A stretch of DNA of 64,000 bases, taken from positions 20,272 to 84,271 of the forward strand of contig NZ_JOFL01000025.1 in the NCBI RefSeq assembly GCF_000719265.1, in the 5' to 3' direction. Made by a program: the position numbers and the translations under genes. Under the pieces are notes generated by a model. The model saw only the letters and a program-made list of their open reading frames with translations. It was not told the origin of the DNA and searched no databases. Of this stretch, positions 18,957 to 28,011 are shown one piece after another; the first letter of the stretch is position 1; each line of letters starts with the position of its first letter. This stretch comes from Streptomyces roseoverticillatus. Its GTDB lineage: Bacteria > Actinomycetota > Actinomycetes > Streptomycetales > Streptomycetaceae.

Positions 18957-19357
18957 ACTACCCCCACAGGTTGGCCCCAGCTCCGCCGATGCTCTGAGCC
19001 CCCTGAGACTGCCCGTCTTGGCCACCTCACACTCAGGAAGTAGAACCCCAGCACGAAAAGGTGATGACAGGAACTAACGTCTGTACGTAATCCGCGCCAT
19101 GTGCGCACAGCAGTACTGGGCCCGTTTTCGGCGAGTACTACCAGGAACAGCTCTTCGCCGCCAGGGCTCCGTGTCGGCGACGCGCGAACCGTGGCACCAA
19201 CTTCATGAAATGGCACACCAGTCATCAGCGCTTGACTTGGTCAGTTGAGCGCCGGACTGAAAGGCTCACCCGTTCGAGGGACAGCGTTCCAGGGACGAAT
19301 GCGACAGGCTCAACAGGACGCAGGACGAGCGGGACGTGAGAGAGCGGAGTATGTGAA
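18957..19357. other. Gap without supported genes
   Basis: I see no credible gene. The end of the stretch carries a GGAG site at 19346 serving the next gene's original ATG at 19358. Confidence 0.5.
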
Positions 19358-19378
19358 ATGTACTAGGACTACGGCCCC

Positions 19379-19930
19379 GTGGTCGCCTCCTACACGCGGG
19401 CTGAGGCGTTCGCGGACGGCATCTTTATTCCAATCTTGCCTGCGGCAGGCTCAGCCGTGGGCATCGAGATGCCGCTGATCATCACCACGAGTGCGTGGCA
19501 GGAATTCGTGGCAGGCAACAGCAAAGGCGGGGGAGAGCGCTTGCGTACGGTGCTGTCCGCCGTAGCGAAGGCTGTCGAGCAGGCGCCCGCGAATGAGGCG
19601 TGCTTCGTGGTGCCTGCGCAAGAACTTCCCTCCGGTGAGGACGAGCGGCCCGTGAAACGCACCCAGGAAGACAAGTGGGCCCTCAACCTCCGTGCGGCAC
19701 GCCAGTTCCACGCCCGTGAAGACCACCTCAACGTGCCCAGGAAGCACGTCGAGTACGTGGGCCCGACAGGCCGCCAGGTCGGCGCTGAGGAGCTTCTGGC
19801 AGTGAAGCTCGGCATGGTGCTCGACAACATCAGGAAGCGGGCCGACAAGCTCACCGAGCAGCGCCGCGCCGACCTCGACGCCCTCGGCATGCGCTGGGGC
19901 AGTGCCGGCTTGAAGAACACCGGCCGCTGA
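19379..19930 (+). CDS. DUF6573-like N-terminus fused to a helicase-associated domain
   Basis: From GTG 19379 the 183-aa frame begins ASYTRAEAFADGIFI, resembling DUF6573 proteins, and ends with the helicase-associated domain also found at 16832. The original start was probably ATG 19358 (GGAG site, 8-base spacing), but codon 3 of that frame is TAG (19364-19366). The fusion point (about 19630) coincides with the left edge of the 261-bp duplicated block, so it was likely created by recombination. Function unlikely or unknown. Confidence 0.5.
   Translation: MVASYTRAEAFADGIFIPILPAAGSAVGIEMPLIITTSAWQEFVAGNSKGGGERLRTVLSAVAKAVEQAPANEACFVVPAQELPSGEDERPVKRTQEDKWALNLRAARQFHAREDHLNVPRKHVEYVGPTGRQVGAEELLAVKLGMVLDNIRKRADKLTEQRRADLDALGMRWGSAGLKNTGR
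19637..19897 (+). repeat. Duplicated HA-domain block, copy 2 (copy 1 at 16832-17104)
   Basis: The segment from GAGGACGAGCGGCCCGTGAA to the ALGMRW codons matches the earlier copy closely, apart from scattered third-position changes and a 12-base length difference in the middle. The flanks are unrelated. The copies lie 2.8 kb apart in direct orientation. Confidence 0.7.
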
Positions 19931-20026
19931 AGCCGAAGCGTCGCAGCGCAGGACAGGGGTCCGGGAGCCTCAAGTGGGGCAGACCTGCGATGCCTGTGTG
20001 GAATCCGAGAATGGAGAGGGGCCGTG

Positions 20027-20099
20027 ATGACGAACAGCCAAGGGTTCGGATCGTGGGATGAGGAGACGTATGGCCCGGTTGGCTTTATTCACGAGTCGT
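20027..20099 (+). pseudogene. 5' stump of a gene cut by the ISL3 element
   Basis: A good site (GAGAGGGG) precedes ATG 20027. The frame reads NSQGFGSWDEETYGPVGFIH and then enters the left inverted repeat of the insertion element at 20100. The rest of the gene is not found on the other side of the element. Confidence 0.45.
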
Positions 20100-20122
20100 G
20101 GTTCTGGCTCGCTTTCCGTGAA
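20100..20122 (+). repeat. Left terminal inverted repeat of the ISL3 element
   Basis: 23 bp beginning GGTTCTGGCTCG, complementary to 22376-22398 except for base 5. Confidence 0.8.
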
Positions 20123-20199
20123 ACGGTCACACGCTGTTCAGTGACGTCGGCCGCTGAGATGATCACTGCTCGCCCATAGCTGAGGAGTCGGGACCCCAG

Positions 20200-20685
20200 A
20201 TGAGTAGCTGGTCGCCAGAGGTAGATGAGGTGCTGGAGGCGTCGGGATGGACGCCTGGACGGAAGGTAGACACGGCCCGCTGGCGATCCATGTTCGAAGC
20301 AGTCGACCTCGCCATGCACGACGCTGCGGAAGCCTTCCTGCAAGAGTTCGGCGGTTTGACTGTGAACGTCAGCGGACCAGGGATCAGCTGTGCACGCACG
20401 CCGTTCGAGCTGGACCCCGAGCTGGCCTGGGGCGAGGATGACCGATTCACGGAGTGGGGCGAAGCGATCGGGCGCCATCTTTACCCGCTCGGCGAGCTGG
20501 ACCACGGCCGGTTTTTCCTGGGCATCGATGAAGTGGGCGTGATCTATCTCGTCGAAACCTGGGTTGCCAGCTTCGGGCCGATGCCTGACGCCATGGAGAA
20601 CTTGGTTCTCGGCGTGGCTCCTCGCCGAATCGATGAGGGTACGAGCCAGCGGGACAGCCGTCCTGACGCGTCGGGTCACCTGTAG
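20200..20685 (+). CDS. SUKH-3-like immunity protein (IS passenger)
   Basis: A 161-aa protein lying wholly inside the ISL3 inverted repeats. The order of motifs FLQEFGGLTVN, CARTPFELDP, WGEDDRFTEWGEAIG, LYPLGELDHG, RFFLGIDEVGVIYLVE and W.ASFG matches the SUKH-3 (YwqJ-associated) immunity family: an alpha/beta protein that neutralises diverse toxins. It runs convergent to the transposase and overlaps its 3' end. Immunity genes are usually next to a toxin; here it appears to travel alone on an insertion element. The C-terminal 20 residues (QRDSRPDASG) are likely element sequence. Confidence 0.72.
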   Translation: MSSWSPEVDEVLEASGWTPGRKVDTARWRSMFEAVDLAMHDAAEAFLQEFGGLTVNVSGPGISCARTPFELDPELAWGEDDRFTEWGEAIGRHLYPLGELDHGRFFLGIDEVGVIYLVETWVASFGPMPDAMENLVLGVAPRRIDEGTSQRDSRPDASGHL

Positions 20686-22277
20686 AGCAGTACTCGCTTT
20701 CGGAGGAGCAGGAATCCGGCTCGGCCGAACATCTGCCGTTTGAGCATCTTGATCCGGTTGACGTGCCCCTCTACGACGCCCGAGTTCCAGGGCAGGGTGA
20801 GACCGGCGATGACAGCGTCACGGTCGCGGTCGATGCCGGCGGCGAGGGTGTGGAGGCCGAGCAGGTTGTCGTTGCGGACGGCGTCGAGCCACTCGGGCAG
20901 CCGCTGGCCTTGCCGCTCGGTGAGGATCTCGGCGAAGGACCGGACGTGTCCGGTGAGTGCATCCAGTTCGGGGCAGTGGACCAGAACGGCCTTGAGGCGG
21001 AGCTGTTCCGCCTCGGTGAGGGTGTCGGGGTGGCGGAGGATCCAGCCAGCGACCGTGCGAGGTGAAGGCGGCGGTGCAGTGACCGGATCTGTCGAGAGAC
21101 GCTTGGCGCGGAAGTAGGCGCGAACTCGCTGGTAGCTGCCCTTGTAGCCGAGCGGCACGATCTCCTCCCATGCCTTCCAGGCGTTGGTGCAGCCTTGGTT
21201 CCAACGGTCGTCCAGGTAGGGCTTGTACTCATCGAGTACGGAAGGGCGCCCCTGCCATTGGCCGCGGAAGAGATCCTCGGGCGCGGTGGCGTCGGCGAGG
21301 AGCTTGACGGTGCGGTAGGTCATGCCGAGTTGGCGTTGGATCGCGCGGCGGCTGTGACCAGCGGCGAGCAGCGCGTGGACGGCTGCATGGTTGGCCCGAG
21401 TCCGGTCGGCGAACCGGTGGCCGGTGGGCCACGGCGAGCCAGAGCTGTCCGTGGGGCCATCGGGCTCTTCAACGGGGCGGGGTGGCTCGGGCGCCGTGCC
21501 TCGTAGGCAAGCTCGGTGATCGGCGACGCACCGTTCAGCGGCCTCGCCGAGGTTGTGCCAAAGATGCCACCGGTCAGCAACCTGGACCGCCTGAGGCGCC
21601 CCGGCCGTGGCACCTTCCGCGAAGAACGGAGCTCGATCCCGGCAGACGACCTCGATTCCGGGGCGCTTCGCCAGCCACTTGGCCAGGGTGGACGCCTCCC
21701 GGTCGGGCAACAGATCAACCGGCCGTCGGGTCTCGACATCGACCAGAACCGTCCCGTAGACGCGGCCCTTGCGCATGGCGTACTCATCGACGCCGACCAC
21801 CCGCGGGGCCGGCGTCTCCGGGTCAGGCAACGCGTCGAGCAACCGCAACACCGCGCTGCGGCTGACGGACACCCCGAAGACCCGGGCCATCCGGGCGCCG
21901 GCCCGGCCAGCGAGGGCGAGACCGACCGCGGCAAGCGTCGAACGCAACCGCTCGGTCCACCTGCTGTGCCTCCGGGTCAGCCCTGACATCTGCTCGGCAA
22001 ACGTCCGCCGTCCGCATGAATCGTCCGGACAGAAGAACCTGCGGACCCGAAGGCAGAGGATTACCCGCCGTCCCGCACTGAGGACGTCGGCTGGAAACCG
22101 CAGGTAGGAGCTGTGTATTCGACTCGATCGACTCCCACAGTCAGGACACGATGCCGCAGCCGCCGTACTTCGGGCCCCGATGTTTATCGCCTCGTCGTTC
22201 ACGTCCACCGATAGCACCGCCACGTCCGCGACGGACGGGAACAGCAGCTCCTCCAGCCGGGGCAACGTCTCTTCCAC
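20676..22277 (-). CDS. ISL3-family transposase
   Basis: A 533-aa protein with GTG start 121 bp inside the right end. The N-terminal zinc binding CPDCGSR...CPDDSCGRRTF is followed by a helix-turn-helix and the DDE core: VGVDEYAMRKG (first D), VCRDRAPFF (second D), and E in SGVVEGHVNRIKMLKRQMFG, the ISL3 signature. It looks full length and intact. It would cut at the 23-bp repeats described for the element. Confidence 0.9.
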   Translation of the reverse strand: MEETLPRLEELLFPSVADVAVLSVDVNDEAINIGARSTAAAASCPDCGSRSSRIHSSYLRFPADVLSAGRRVILCLRVRRFFCPDDSCGRRTFAEQMSGLTRRHSRWTERLRSTLAAVGLALAGRAGARMARVFGVSVSRSAVLRLLDALPDPETPAPRVVGVDEYAMRKGRVYGTVLVDVETRRPVDLLPDREASTLAKWLAKRPGIEVVCRDRAPFFAEGATAGAPQAVQVADRWHLWHNLGEAAERCVADHRACLRGTAPEPPRPVEEPDGPTDSSGSPWPTGHRFADRTRANHAAVHALLAAGHSRRAIQRQLGMTYRTVKLLADATAPEDLFRGQWQGRPSVLDEYKPYLDDRWNQGCTNAWKAWEEIVPLGYKGSYQRVRAYFRAKRLSTDPVTAPPPSPRTVAGWILRHPDTLTEAEQLRLKAVLVHCPELDALTGHVRSFAEILTERQGQRLPEWLDAVRNDNLLGLHTLAAGIDRDRDAVIAGLTLPWNSGVVEGHVNRIKMLKRQMFGRAGFLLLRKRVLLYR

Positions 22278-22375
22278 GACGCCGAACTGTCGGCCACATC
22301 AAGATCGGCACTGGTCATTTTCAGGCAAGTTCCCGAAGGCCGATCCGAGCGTCAGTCGTCACTCAGCGTGCGCGC

Positions 22376-22398
22376 TTCACGGAAAGCGAGCCAAAACC
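22376..22398 (-). repeat. Right terminal inverted repeat of the ISL3 element
   Basis: Complement of the left 23-bp repeat with one mismatch; transposase start lies 99 bp inside. Confidence 0.8.
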
Positions 22399-22402
22399 GT
22401 TT

Positions 22403-22450
22403 CAAGTGAACGAAGCCAGGTGGGTCTACAGCAAGCTCGGCGGCATGTAG
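22403..22450 (+). pseudogene. 3' tail of a second tniB
   Basis: The last codons RWVYSKLGGM-stop repeat the end of tniB at 11761 almost base for base (about 33 identical bases). Everything upstream is replaced by the ISL3 element end at 22398. It shows that a second tniAB transposon once lay here. Confidence 0.75.
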
Positions 22451-22563
22451 GACACCATCTGGGCAGCCCGTCCCGCCGGGCCTCCCCAGGCGCACCAGAA
22501 CGAGGAATCGCAAGAGCCGGGTGCCCTGTCAAGGGGCGGTTACCGCGGCACGGCCGGAATGGG

Positions 22564-23583
22564 GTGGCGGCACTGGCACCGGGCGAAGTGACACTCGTGG
22601 TCGACGAGCGGGATGACCTGTTCTCCACACGGGCGGCGCTGCACGCCCACCGCCCGCAGGAAGGACGCATCACCGTGCAGCCGACACCCGCCAACGGCAG
22701 CCCCGCTGCCCTGGCACACGACGTCCTGTATGCCCTGGGCAAGCGCTTCGCGCCCGGGCCGGACAACCCGGACGTCTGGCTGGATTCAGCGGACCTGGCC
22801 TGGCGGGCGGCGGCCGCATGGAGCAAGGCAACCGGAGTCCGGCACGTAGTGGTCACCCGCGCCCACCTGCTGACGGGCCGTAGAGTGGACCAGTTACTCG
22901 TCTGGCGCCGGCTGACGGGAGCGCAGATGACGCTGCTGTGGCACAAGGCCCCGCACCGGCTGCCGGCGGGCCTGGCCCAGGTGCGGTGTGTCAGCGACCC
23001 AGGCCAGTTCGCGTCAGTGCTCGCCGAGCCCGGCCCCGTTCCCGCGCATCCCTGCTTCCCCTCGGCACCGACCGGCGTGACCGGGCCGGTGACCGCTGCT
23101 CCAGGGCCGACTCCTGTCCGACCAGGGTGTGTGCAGTCCGCGTCGAGGGTGGCGCGACCGGGTCGCGTGTGTGCCGGAGCCGCGGCAACAGCCCAGCTGG
23201 CTCCGGCCACCCCTGCCAACGCGGTCGCGCCGGTGGCCACCGCCGCGCTCGCGGCCGTCGCTCACCCACTCATCGCAGGGGCGCTGAGTGTGGTGGCGTT
23301 CACCGGTGGCAGCCTGCGATGGACGCGAGACCTCGACATCACCGGTGACATCTCGGTCGTCAAGACGCACGAGCCCGGCCACCGAAGCTGCCGCCTGTCC
23401 GTGGTCCCAGCATGGGCACGCCCGCTGCTGGCCGCCACCCGCGCCTTCCACCGGCTGACACCCCAAGCCCCCGAGAACGTCTTCGGCCCGTTACTGCTCG
23501 CAGAGGCACGACATCTGCGCGCGCACGCCGAGCGCCTTCCCCAAGGCGCAATGCCCTCGCCCAGCAGCTTCCTGGCCCCTTGA
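22564..23583 (+). CDS. Second copy of the transposon-linked third gene
   Basis: A 339-aa paralogue of the protein at 11882, starting at the matching GTG (22564). Blocks such as EGRITVQPTPA, SPAALAHD, LYALGKR and TPQAPENVFGPLLLAEARH are shared throughout, with the same Pro-rich middle and the same final residues. It is open end to end despite having lost tniA and most of tniB, so it decayed little since the event or has its own role. Function unknown. Confidence 0.7.
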   Translation: MAALAPGEVTLVVDERDDLFSTRAALHAHRPQEGRITVQPTPANGSPAALAHDVLYALGKRFAPGPDNPDVWLDSADLAWRAAAAWSKATGVRHVVVTRAHLLTGRRVDQLLVWRRLTGAQMTLLWHKAPHRLPAGLAQVRCVSDPGQFASVLAEPGPVPAHPCFPSAPTGVTGPVTAAPGPTPVRPGCVQSASRVARPGRVCAGAAATAQLAPATPANAVAPVATAALAAVAHPLIAGALSVVAFTGGSLRWTRDLDITGDISVVKTHEPGHRSCRLSVVPAWARPLLAATRAFHRLTPQAPENVFGPLLLAEARHLRAHAERLPQGAMPSPSSFLAP

Positions 23584-23666
23584 GCACGGTGCATCGTGAA
23601 GTTCCAGGTCGCGGGCCTGGTGTACGCCAGTGTCGGCGACTCGGCACCGAAGGTACCTTGGCCGGT

Positions 23667-24071
23667 CTACGGGCGCCGGAACCATAGGCGTCGGTGGAGA
23701 CTGGCCGCTCGTCCCGGCTGCTGCTCGCCGCTGTCATGGGCGGCCAGCAGGCGGCGGTCCCGGTCCCGGTTCTGATCGAATTCCGACGGCGAGTAGCGGC
23801 GGCTCCAGCGGACGCGGCCGTCGCGGATCCAGTAGTGCGAACGACATGGGAGGGACCAGTTGCCGATCGAGGGGGCGAGGGAGACGCTCTCGCCGTTGTA
23901 GGTGAGGGACCACTGGGCCGGGGAGAGCGGTGTGACGACTTCGCGGCCGCATCCGCAGCAGCACAGGTGGCCGCAGGTGCGGTAGGGGATCGAGATGTAG
24001 AGGATCCCTGCGTCCATGGCCGGGGGAAAGGTCTCGGTGAAGACCGGGCGCAGGGTGTCTGGTGGGGTCAT
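23667..24071 (-). CDS. DUF6527 family protein
   Basis: A 134-aa protein starting at ATG 24071, overlapping the end of the ThiF frame (ATGA). It has a Cys cluster (CGHLCCCGCGREVVTPL) typical of a zinc site, then WSLTYNGESVSLAPSIGNWS and CRSHYWIRDGRVRW, the conserved core of DUF6527. This family sits beside E1/E2-like ubiquitin-type conjugation genes in bacteria. The gene itself is intact; its E1 partner upstream is broken. Confidence 0.7.
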   Translation of the reverse strand: MTPPDTLRPVFTETFPPAMDAGILYISIPYRTCGHLCCCGCGREVVTPLSPAQWSLTYNGESVSLAPSIGNWSLPCRSHYWIRDGRVRWSRRYSPSEFDQNRDRDRRLLAAHDSGEQQPGRAASLHRRLWFRRP

Positions 24072-25045
24072 GGGAGGTCCTCGTTGCTGATCAGTGAGTA
24101 CGTGGTGTGGCTTTCGTCGGTGGCGTCGGCGTAGATGCCGAGGGAGCGTTTCCAGCGGATGACGGCTAGGACGGCGTTGAGCGCGTTGAGGTCGGCGGTC
24201 TGTATGTTGCTCGCGTAGGCGTCCCGTTCGAGTGTGGGCGGGGGGATGCGCCTGCGGGCCGCGCCTCGGCGGCCGGGGAGGCTGGTGGTGACGCGGAGCA
24301 GTCCGCTGAGGTTGCCGTCGATCTCTTCGATGCCCATGCCGACGTCGATGAATGACACGTCGTGGGCTTCGAGCCAGTTGATGATGGGCGGCTTGCTGGC
24401 GGCGGCGTCGGAGGCGAGGAAAACGAACGTCGCCCCGTCCAGGAGGTTGAGGTTGTCTTCGTCGAGGTACTGCGTGCAGCCGGTCACACCGCGGGTGCAT
24501 GTTGGTGTAGACCGAGGCGAAGTGGGTGGCCTTGGAGGGGCGTTCGCGGAGGGTGTCGAGGGTGGGGGCGCCGGGTGCGCGGAAGGCGTTGTGGTTGTCG
24601 AAGGTGTCGCCGTCAATCAGGAGGATCGAGTCGACCTCGGTCTTGGCGACCTGGTCGAGGATGTAGCTTCCGCTGCCGCCGAGGCCGACGATGACGATGC
24701 GCTGGCCTCGGAAGCGGCGGTTGATGGCGGTGATGCCGGCGCGGGAGGCGGCGGTGTCGCGGTAGGCAAAGGGGCTGTCGTCGTCGATCTCCTGGTATGC
24801 CGCGCCGGGGGTGGGTGTGGCCGAGGGGTCGAGGCCGTGTGCGTGGTCGGCGATGATCCGCGTGTACGCGGTGATCTTCGTGTACTGGTCGGGGTAACCG
24901 TCCGGGGGCTTGCTGGACAGCATGAAGTTCGCCTGTATACCCTCGGTGATCACCCTGTTCTCCGGATTGGCAAGGGTCAGGGGGTGGCCGTGCTCGTTGC
25001 ACGGGGTGGAGTCGCCGAACTGCCGCCGCCACTCCCGCTGGCAGA
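24068..25045 (-). pseudogene. Broken E1/ThiF-like adenylyltransferase with E2-like N-terminal remnant
   Basis: In frame from GTG 24953 the gene reads a GLGGSGSYILDQ nucleotide-binding loop and LLIDGDTFDNHN, the E1/ThiF adenylation core, up to TNMHPR. It then jumps frame near 24492 and continues GVTGCTQYLDEDNL, FLASDAAASKPPI, FIDVGMGIEEIDG to a stop at 24068. Upstream of 24953 the same frame still encodes CQREWRRQFGDSTPC and HGHPLTLANPENRV, probably the end of an E2-like domain, cut at about 25045 by a LysR fragment. One indel plus a 5' truncation inactivate it. Known relatives activate ubiquitin-like tails in antiphage or stress systems. Confidence 0.65.
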
Positions 25046-25193
25046 GGTCCCCCTGTACCTACTGTGGCACCAGCGCTACGACAACGACCACGCCCACACC
25101 TGGCTGCGAGACCTGGCCACCGAAACCCTCCAGGCACTCTTCACACCACCAACCACCACTCAACAGCCCCTCACCAACCGGACCAAGCAGTGA
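25042..25193 (+). pseudogene. 3' fragment of a LysR-type regulator
   Basis: VPLYLLWHQRYDNDHAHTWL followed by RDLATETLQALF matches the extreme C-terminus of LysR-family regulators. The coding frame is lost upstream where the ThiF fragment begins on the other strand. Confidence 0.55.
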
Positions 25194-25720
25194 CGGATAC
25201 ACCCGGGGAAAAGCCCGCGGCAGCTGACCCCCGTTCCCATGAACATCACCTCCTCGTACGAGCGTGCAACTCCCGGTTGCACGCCGAAACGACCTCGCAA
25301 GCCGCGTACACAGCCACGAGCGGCGCAGCTGACGGCGATCGCCCCGGACTGGGACTGGCCGTGGCCGCTGGACTGGCAGCGCCAGTAGCGGATGACGTTC
25401 AATCCACCCGCCAGGGAAGGCGATCGGCCTGCGTGCGTACACAGACAGGCCGATGAAGAGAAACAGAAGCTCCAGCAGATCGCGTTCAGTCGGAAGCAGC
25501 CTGCCAATCTCGACGGAACAGCGCCCGTCCACAAGAACGCCTCGCCGAACAGTGACAACTCAGGTGGCTCGTCGTGCATCCGGCGCAGCTCGGCCTCGGT
25601 CAGGTCCGAGAAGATCCAGCGCAGTGACTCCGGCGTGTAGGCAAGGCCGCCCTGCAGGTGGGAGTTCGCGATAGTGGTCCGCGTCGGAGAGTTCCCAGCC
25701 CATCGCACCGCACAGGCTGG
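25194..25720. other. Gene debris
   Basis: No intact gene. A frame ending at 25388 closes with PDWDWPWPLDWQRQ, resembling tails that follow helicase-associated domains. On the minus strand a piece reads LRWIFSDLTEAELRRMHDEP and another frame RLLPTERDLLELLFLFIGL, both without starts. Confidence 0.4.
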
Positions 25721-25858
25721 AGCAGGACCTTCACCGACCCACGGCTCTGCGCGGCGATCGTGGACCGGCTCACCTTCAACGCCACCCTCATCGAGACCGG
25801 CACCGAGTCCTACCGCCTCGCCCGCTCCAAAGCCAAGCGGAACAGCGCGCCGAAATAG
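25721..25858 (+). pseudogene. 3' fragment of an IS21-type IstB ATPase
   Basis: WSRTFTDPRLCAAIVDRLTF then IETGTESYRL matches the end of IstB helper proteins (AAIVDRL...SYR). The ATPase part is absent. Confidence 0.55.
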
Positions 25859-25943
25859 CCGTCCCCAACGGAACCAGGCAGGACGCAGCGGCGTCCCTCC
25901 GGGCAATGCACACGATCAAGGACGCTGACGGGGACGCTCACAC

Positions 25944-26567
25944 ATGACTGGGACAGCTACTCGCTACCTCTACCTCGCCCGGCACGGCGAGGCCACACCG
26001 GATGAAAGCGGTCTGACCCAGAACGGCCGTCGCCAGGCCGTATTTCTCGGGCAGCGGCTCCGCGGCATCCCCCTGTCGGTGATTCACCACGGGCCGCTGC
26101 CCCGGGCCGAACAGACCGCCAAGCTGATCGGAGAGCAGCTCGACAACGTCCCCCTGCACGTTTCAGAACCGGCCGGGGACTACATCCCCTACATGCCCTG
26201 GAAAGGAGAACTGCCTCAGGACTCAGCCGACGCCATGCTCCGCCATCTCTCCCAGTTTCCCGCGGAAGAGCGTGAGGGCGGCCCAGCACTGGCCCGTGAG
26301 GCTCTCGCACGATTCACTGGCCCGGTGGACAGTGATCAGCCACGACATGAACTGATCGTCACTCACAACTTCCTTATCGGCTGGCTTATCCGGGCCGCCC
26401 AGGACGCCCCCTATTGGCGTTGGATGAGCCTCAACCACTGCAACGCAGCCTTGACAGTCATCCGTTACGCGCCAGAGCGGCCAGCTTCTTTGCTCTTCTT
26501 CAATGACATGCGCCACCTGCCCACAGAACTCCGCTGGACCGGATTCCCACCCGAGTTCCACATCTAA
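25944..26567 (+). CDS. Histidine phosphatase (phosphoglycerate mutase-like)
   Basis: A 207-aa protein. The catalytic RHG motif is in LARHGEATPDE (His15). A second Arg in LPRAEQTAKLI, an acidic residue in the middle and the second catalytic His in VTHNFLIGWLIR complete the branch-1 histidine phosphatase set. The fold includes phosphoglycerate mutases, SixA and broad-specificity phosphatases; the substrate cannot be told. It stands alone between wreckage and an IS630 remnant, with no operon partners. It looks intact. Confidence 0.82.
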   Translation: MTGTATRYLYLARHGEATPDESGLTQNGRRQAVFLGQRLRGIPLSVIHHGPLPRAEQTAKLIGEQLDNVPLHVSEPAGDYIPYMPWKGELPQDSADAMLRHLSQFPAEEREGGPALAREALARFTGPVDSDQPRHELIVTHNFLIGWLIRAAQDAPYWRWMSLNHCNAALTVIRYAPERPASLLFFNDMRHLPTELRWTGFPPEFHI

Positions 26568-26806
26568 GAGACCGCTCGACCTTCAACACAAAGAGAGACC
26601 GACACAAGCCAACAACCGGAGCCACTTCAGGGCGTCCAAACGACACAGAATCTCCACCGACTGAGGCCGCTGGAAGCCGTCCTGCCGGGGCCGCTGAACA
26701 ACGTCACAGCCACTCTCAGCAAACTCCGGCGCACCGTCACCGCCCTACACCCTACGCACGACGCGCACCCGTCAGGAAACTGCGACAGGCTCTGACCGCC
26801 CTGCCC
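26568..26806. other. Gap between phosphatase gene and IS630 remnant
   Basis: No coding or structural signal seen. Confidence 0.5.
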
Positions 26807-26881
26807 GTCTAAGCGGCTTGGGTGAAGTTCCTTGCTGATGCTCGGAGCCGGTCTCGTTGCTGGGTCATGGCCTGGTCGACG
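26807..26881 (-). repeat. 75-bp transposase 3' end, copy 1 of an inverted pair
   Basis: The last 75 bp of the IS630 transposase reading frame and its stop recur in the opposite orientation at 28541-28615 with one mismatch. Confidence 0.75.
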
Positions 26882-27944
26882 GCCTTGCCGAGGGAGTCCG
26901 GTGCTGGTCTGGGCACGCTGGGGGTAGTCCTCGCACTTCGCCTGCCGCCAGACCAGCTCGATGTCGTTCAACTCCGGGCTGTATGGCGGCAGATAGAACC
27001 GTTCCACCCCGATCTTCGCCAGCTGACGGCGGCGGCCCTTGAACACCTTGGCCACATGTGCCGAGGCGTTGTCCAGCACGACCGTGCACGGCCTGCGGCT
27101 TTCCCAGACCGGCATCACGTCGATGCCGAGGCCGTCGGCGGCCAGGTCCAGCACGGCCGCTCCACCGCCCAGGCCCGCCAGCCGTACGCAGACGAACTCC
27201 AGCAGCGTCCCCGAGTCGATTTCCCCGCCGGTGTGCTGCCGGAGAAGGTCCGCCTCGATGCCGACAATCTGGGCGCCGAGCACGTTGACCCGCCGGTTCC
27301 TGGTGTCCTCACGCGGCACCACCGCCCGTCGGCCGATGCGCGACCAGGTGTAGCCGGTGGGCATCGTCGGGGCGAAGCCGGACTCGTCCAGGAAGATCAG
27401 GTCGCATTCTCCGGCGTGTGCTGCCTGCCGCAAGGCCGCAAGTCCTCCAGCTGGGCCCGGGCGGCCTGCTGGAGGACGGGGTCGGCCTTGTGCCGCACGC
27501 TGTCACGGGTGCGTTTCCAGCGGAATCCCTCGCGGTGCAGCAGCTCGCTCAGCCAGTCCGCAGAGATCTCCACCCCGCGCTCGACTCGCAGCCAGTCGCA
27601 CAGGGCCGGGGCACTCCACGTGATCCCCGCCTCGGCCGAGACGTCGAGCAGCTCGGCCGGCGCGATCCGGTCGTCCGGTCCCAGAAGCTTTGCCGGACGG
27701 CCTGGACGAGGGACATCGGGCAGCGCCTCGACCCCGCCGTCCACGAAGCGGTGGACCGCGGCACGGACCGTGACCGGATGGCACTCCAGCAGGTCGGCGA
27801 CCTCGGGTACGGACCTGCCGCGGTCCAGGAAACGGATGCACTCGGCACGCTGCCGGGTATAGGCGGTCAGATCGCGGCGAGCCAGCAACGCGTCAACTCG
27901 CGTCGCTGATCGTCGGTCAGCTCGACACGGAGGCTTCTGGGCAA
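26809..27944 (-). pseudogene. Degenerate IS630-family transposase
   Basis: The pieces lie in order on the minus strand: a TTG start with LPRSLRVELTDDQRRELTR at 27944, a frame change near 27890, orfA (LLARRDLTAYTRQRAECIRF... with a winged HTH) to about 27400, then orfB with DESGFAPTMPTGYTWS, VVLDNASAHVAKVFKG and LPPYSPELNDIELVWR (the DDE set of IS630). Near 26903 one extra G shifts the frame, so the natural end (DQAMTQQRDRLRAS...TQAA, stop 26809) is out of frame. The orfA/orfB shift may be programmed; the other two indicate decay. Confidence 0.75.
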
Positions 27945-28011
27945 GTTGTCCCTCCCAGGGGCACGCCTACCCAACGCAACCAACTTCAGCGGATCCATGA
28001 ACGCCCCTGCT

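Larger units (their letters stand above)
20100..22398. mobile_element. ISL3-family element with a SUKH-3-like passenger gene
   Basis: The ends are inverted repeats: GGTTCTGGCTCGCTTTCCGT... at 20100-20122 and its complement at 22376-22398, matching at 22 of 23 bases, with further similarity inwards (CACGCTG, AGTGACG). Between them are one ISL3-type transposase (20676-22277, leftward) and one unrelated gene (20200-20685, rightward), with the 3' ends overlapping by 10 bp. Total 2299 bp, longer than ordinary ISL3 elements because of the passenger. The 8-bp flanks (CGAGTCGT and GTTTCAAG) do not match, so no target duplication is present. Confidence 0.82.

Noticed and set aside
25059..25061. In-frame TAG upstream of the ThiF fragment as a fourth amber break
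   Set aside because: It lies in the LysR fragment beyond the junction, so it is not part of the ThiF gene.
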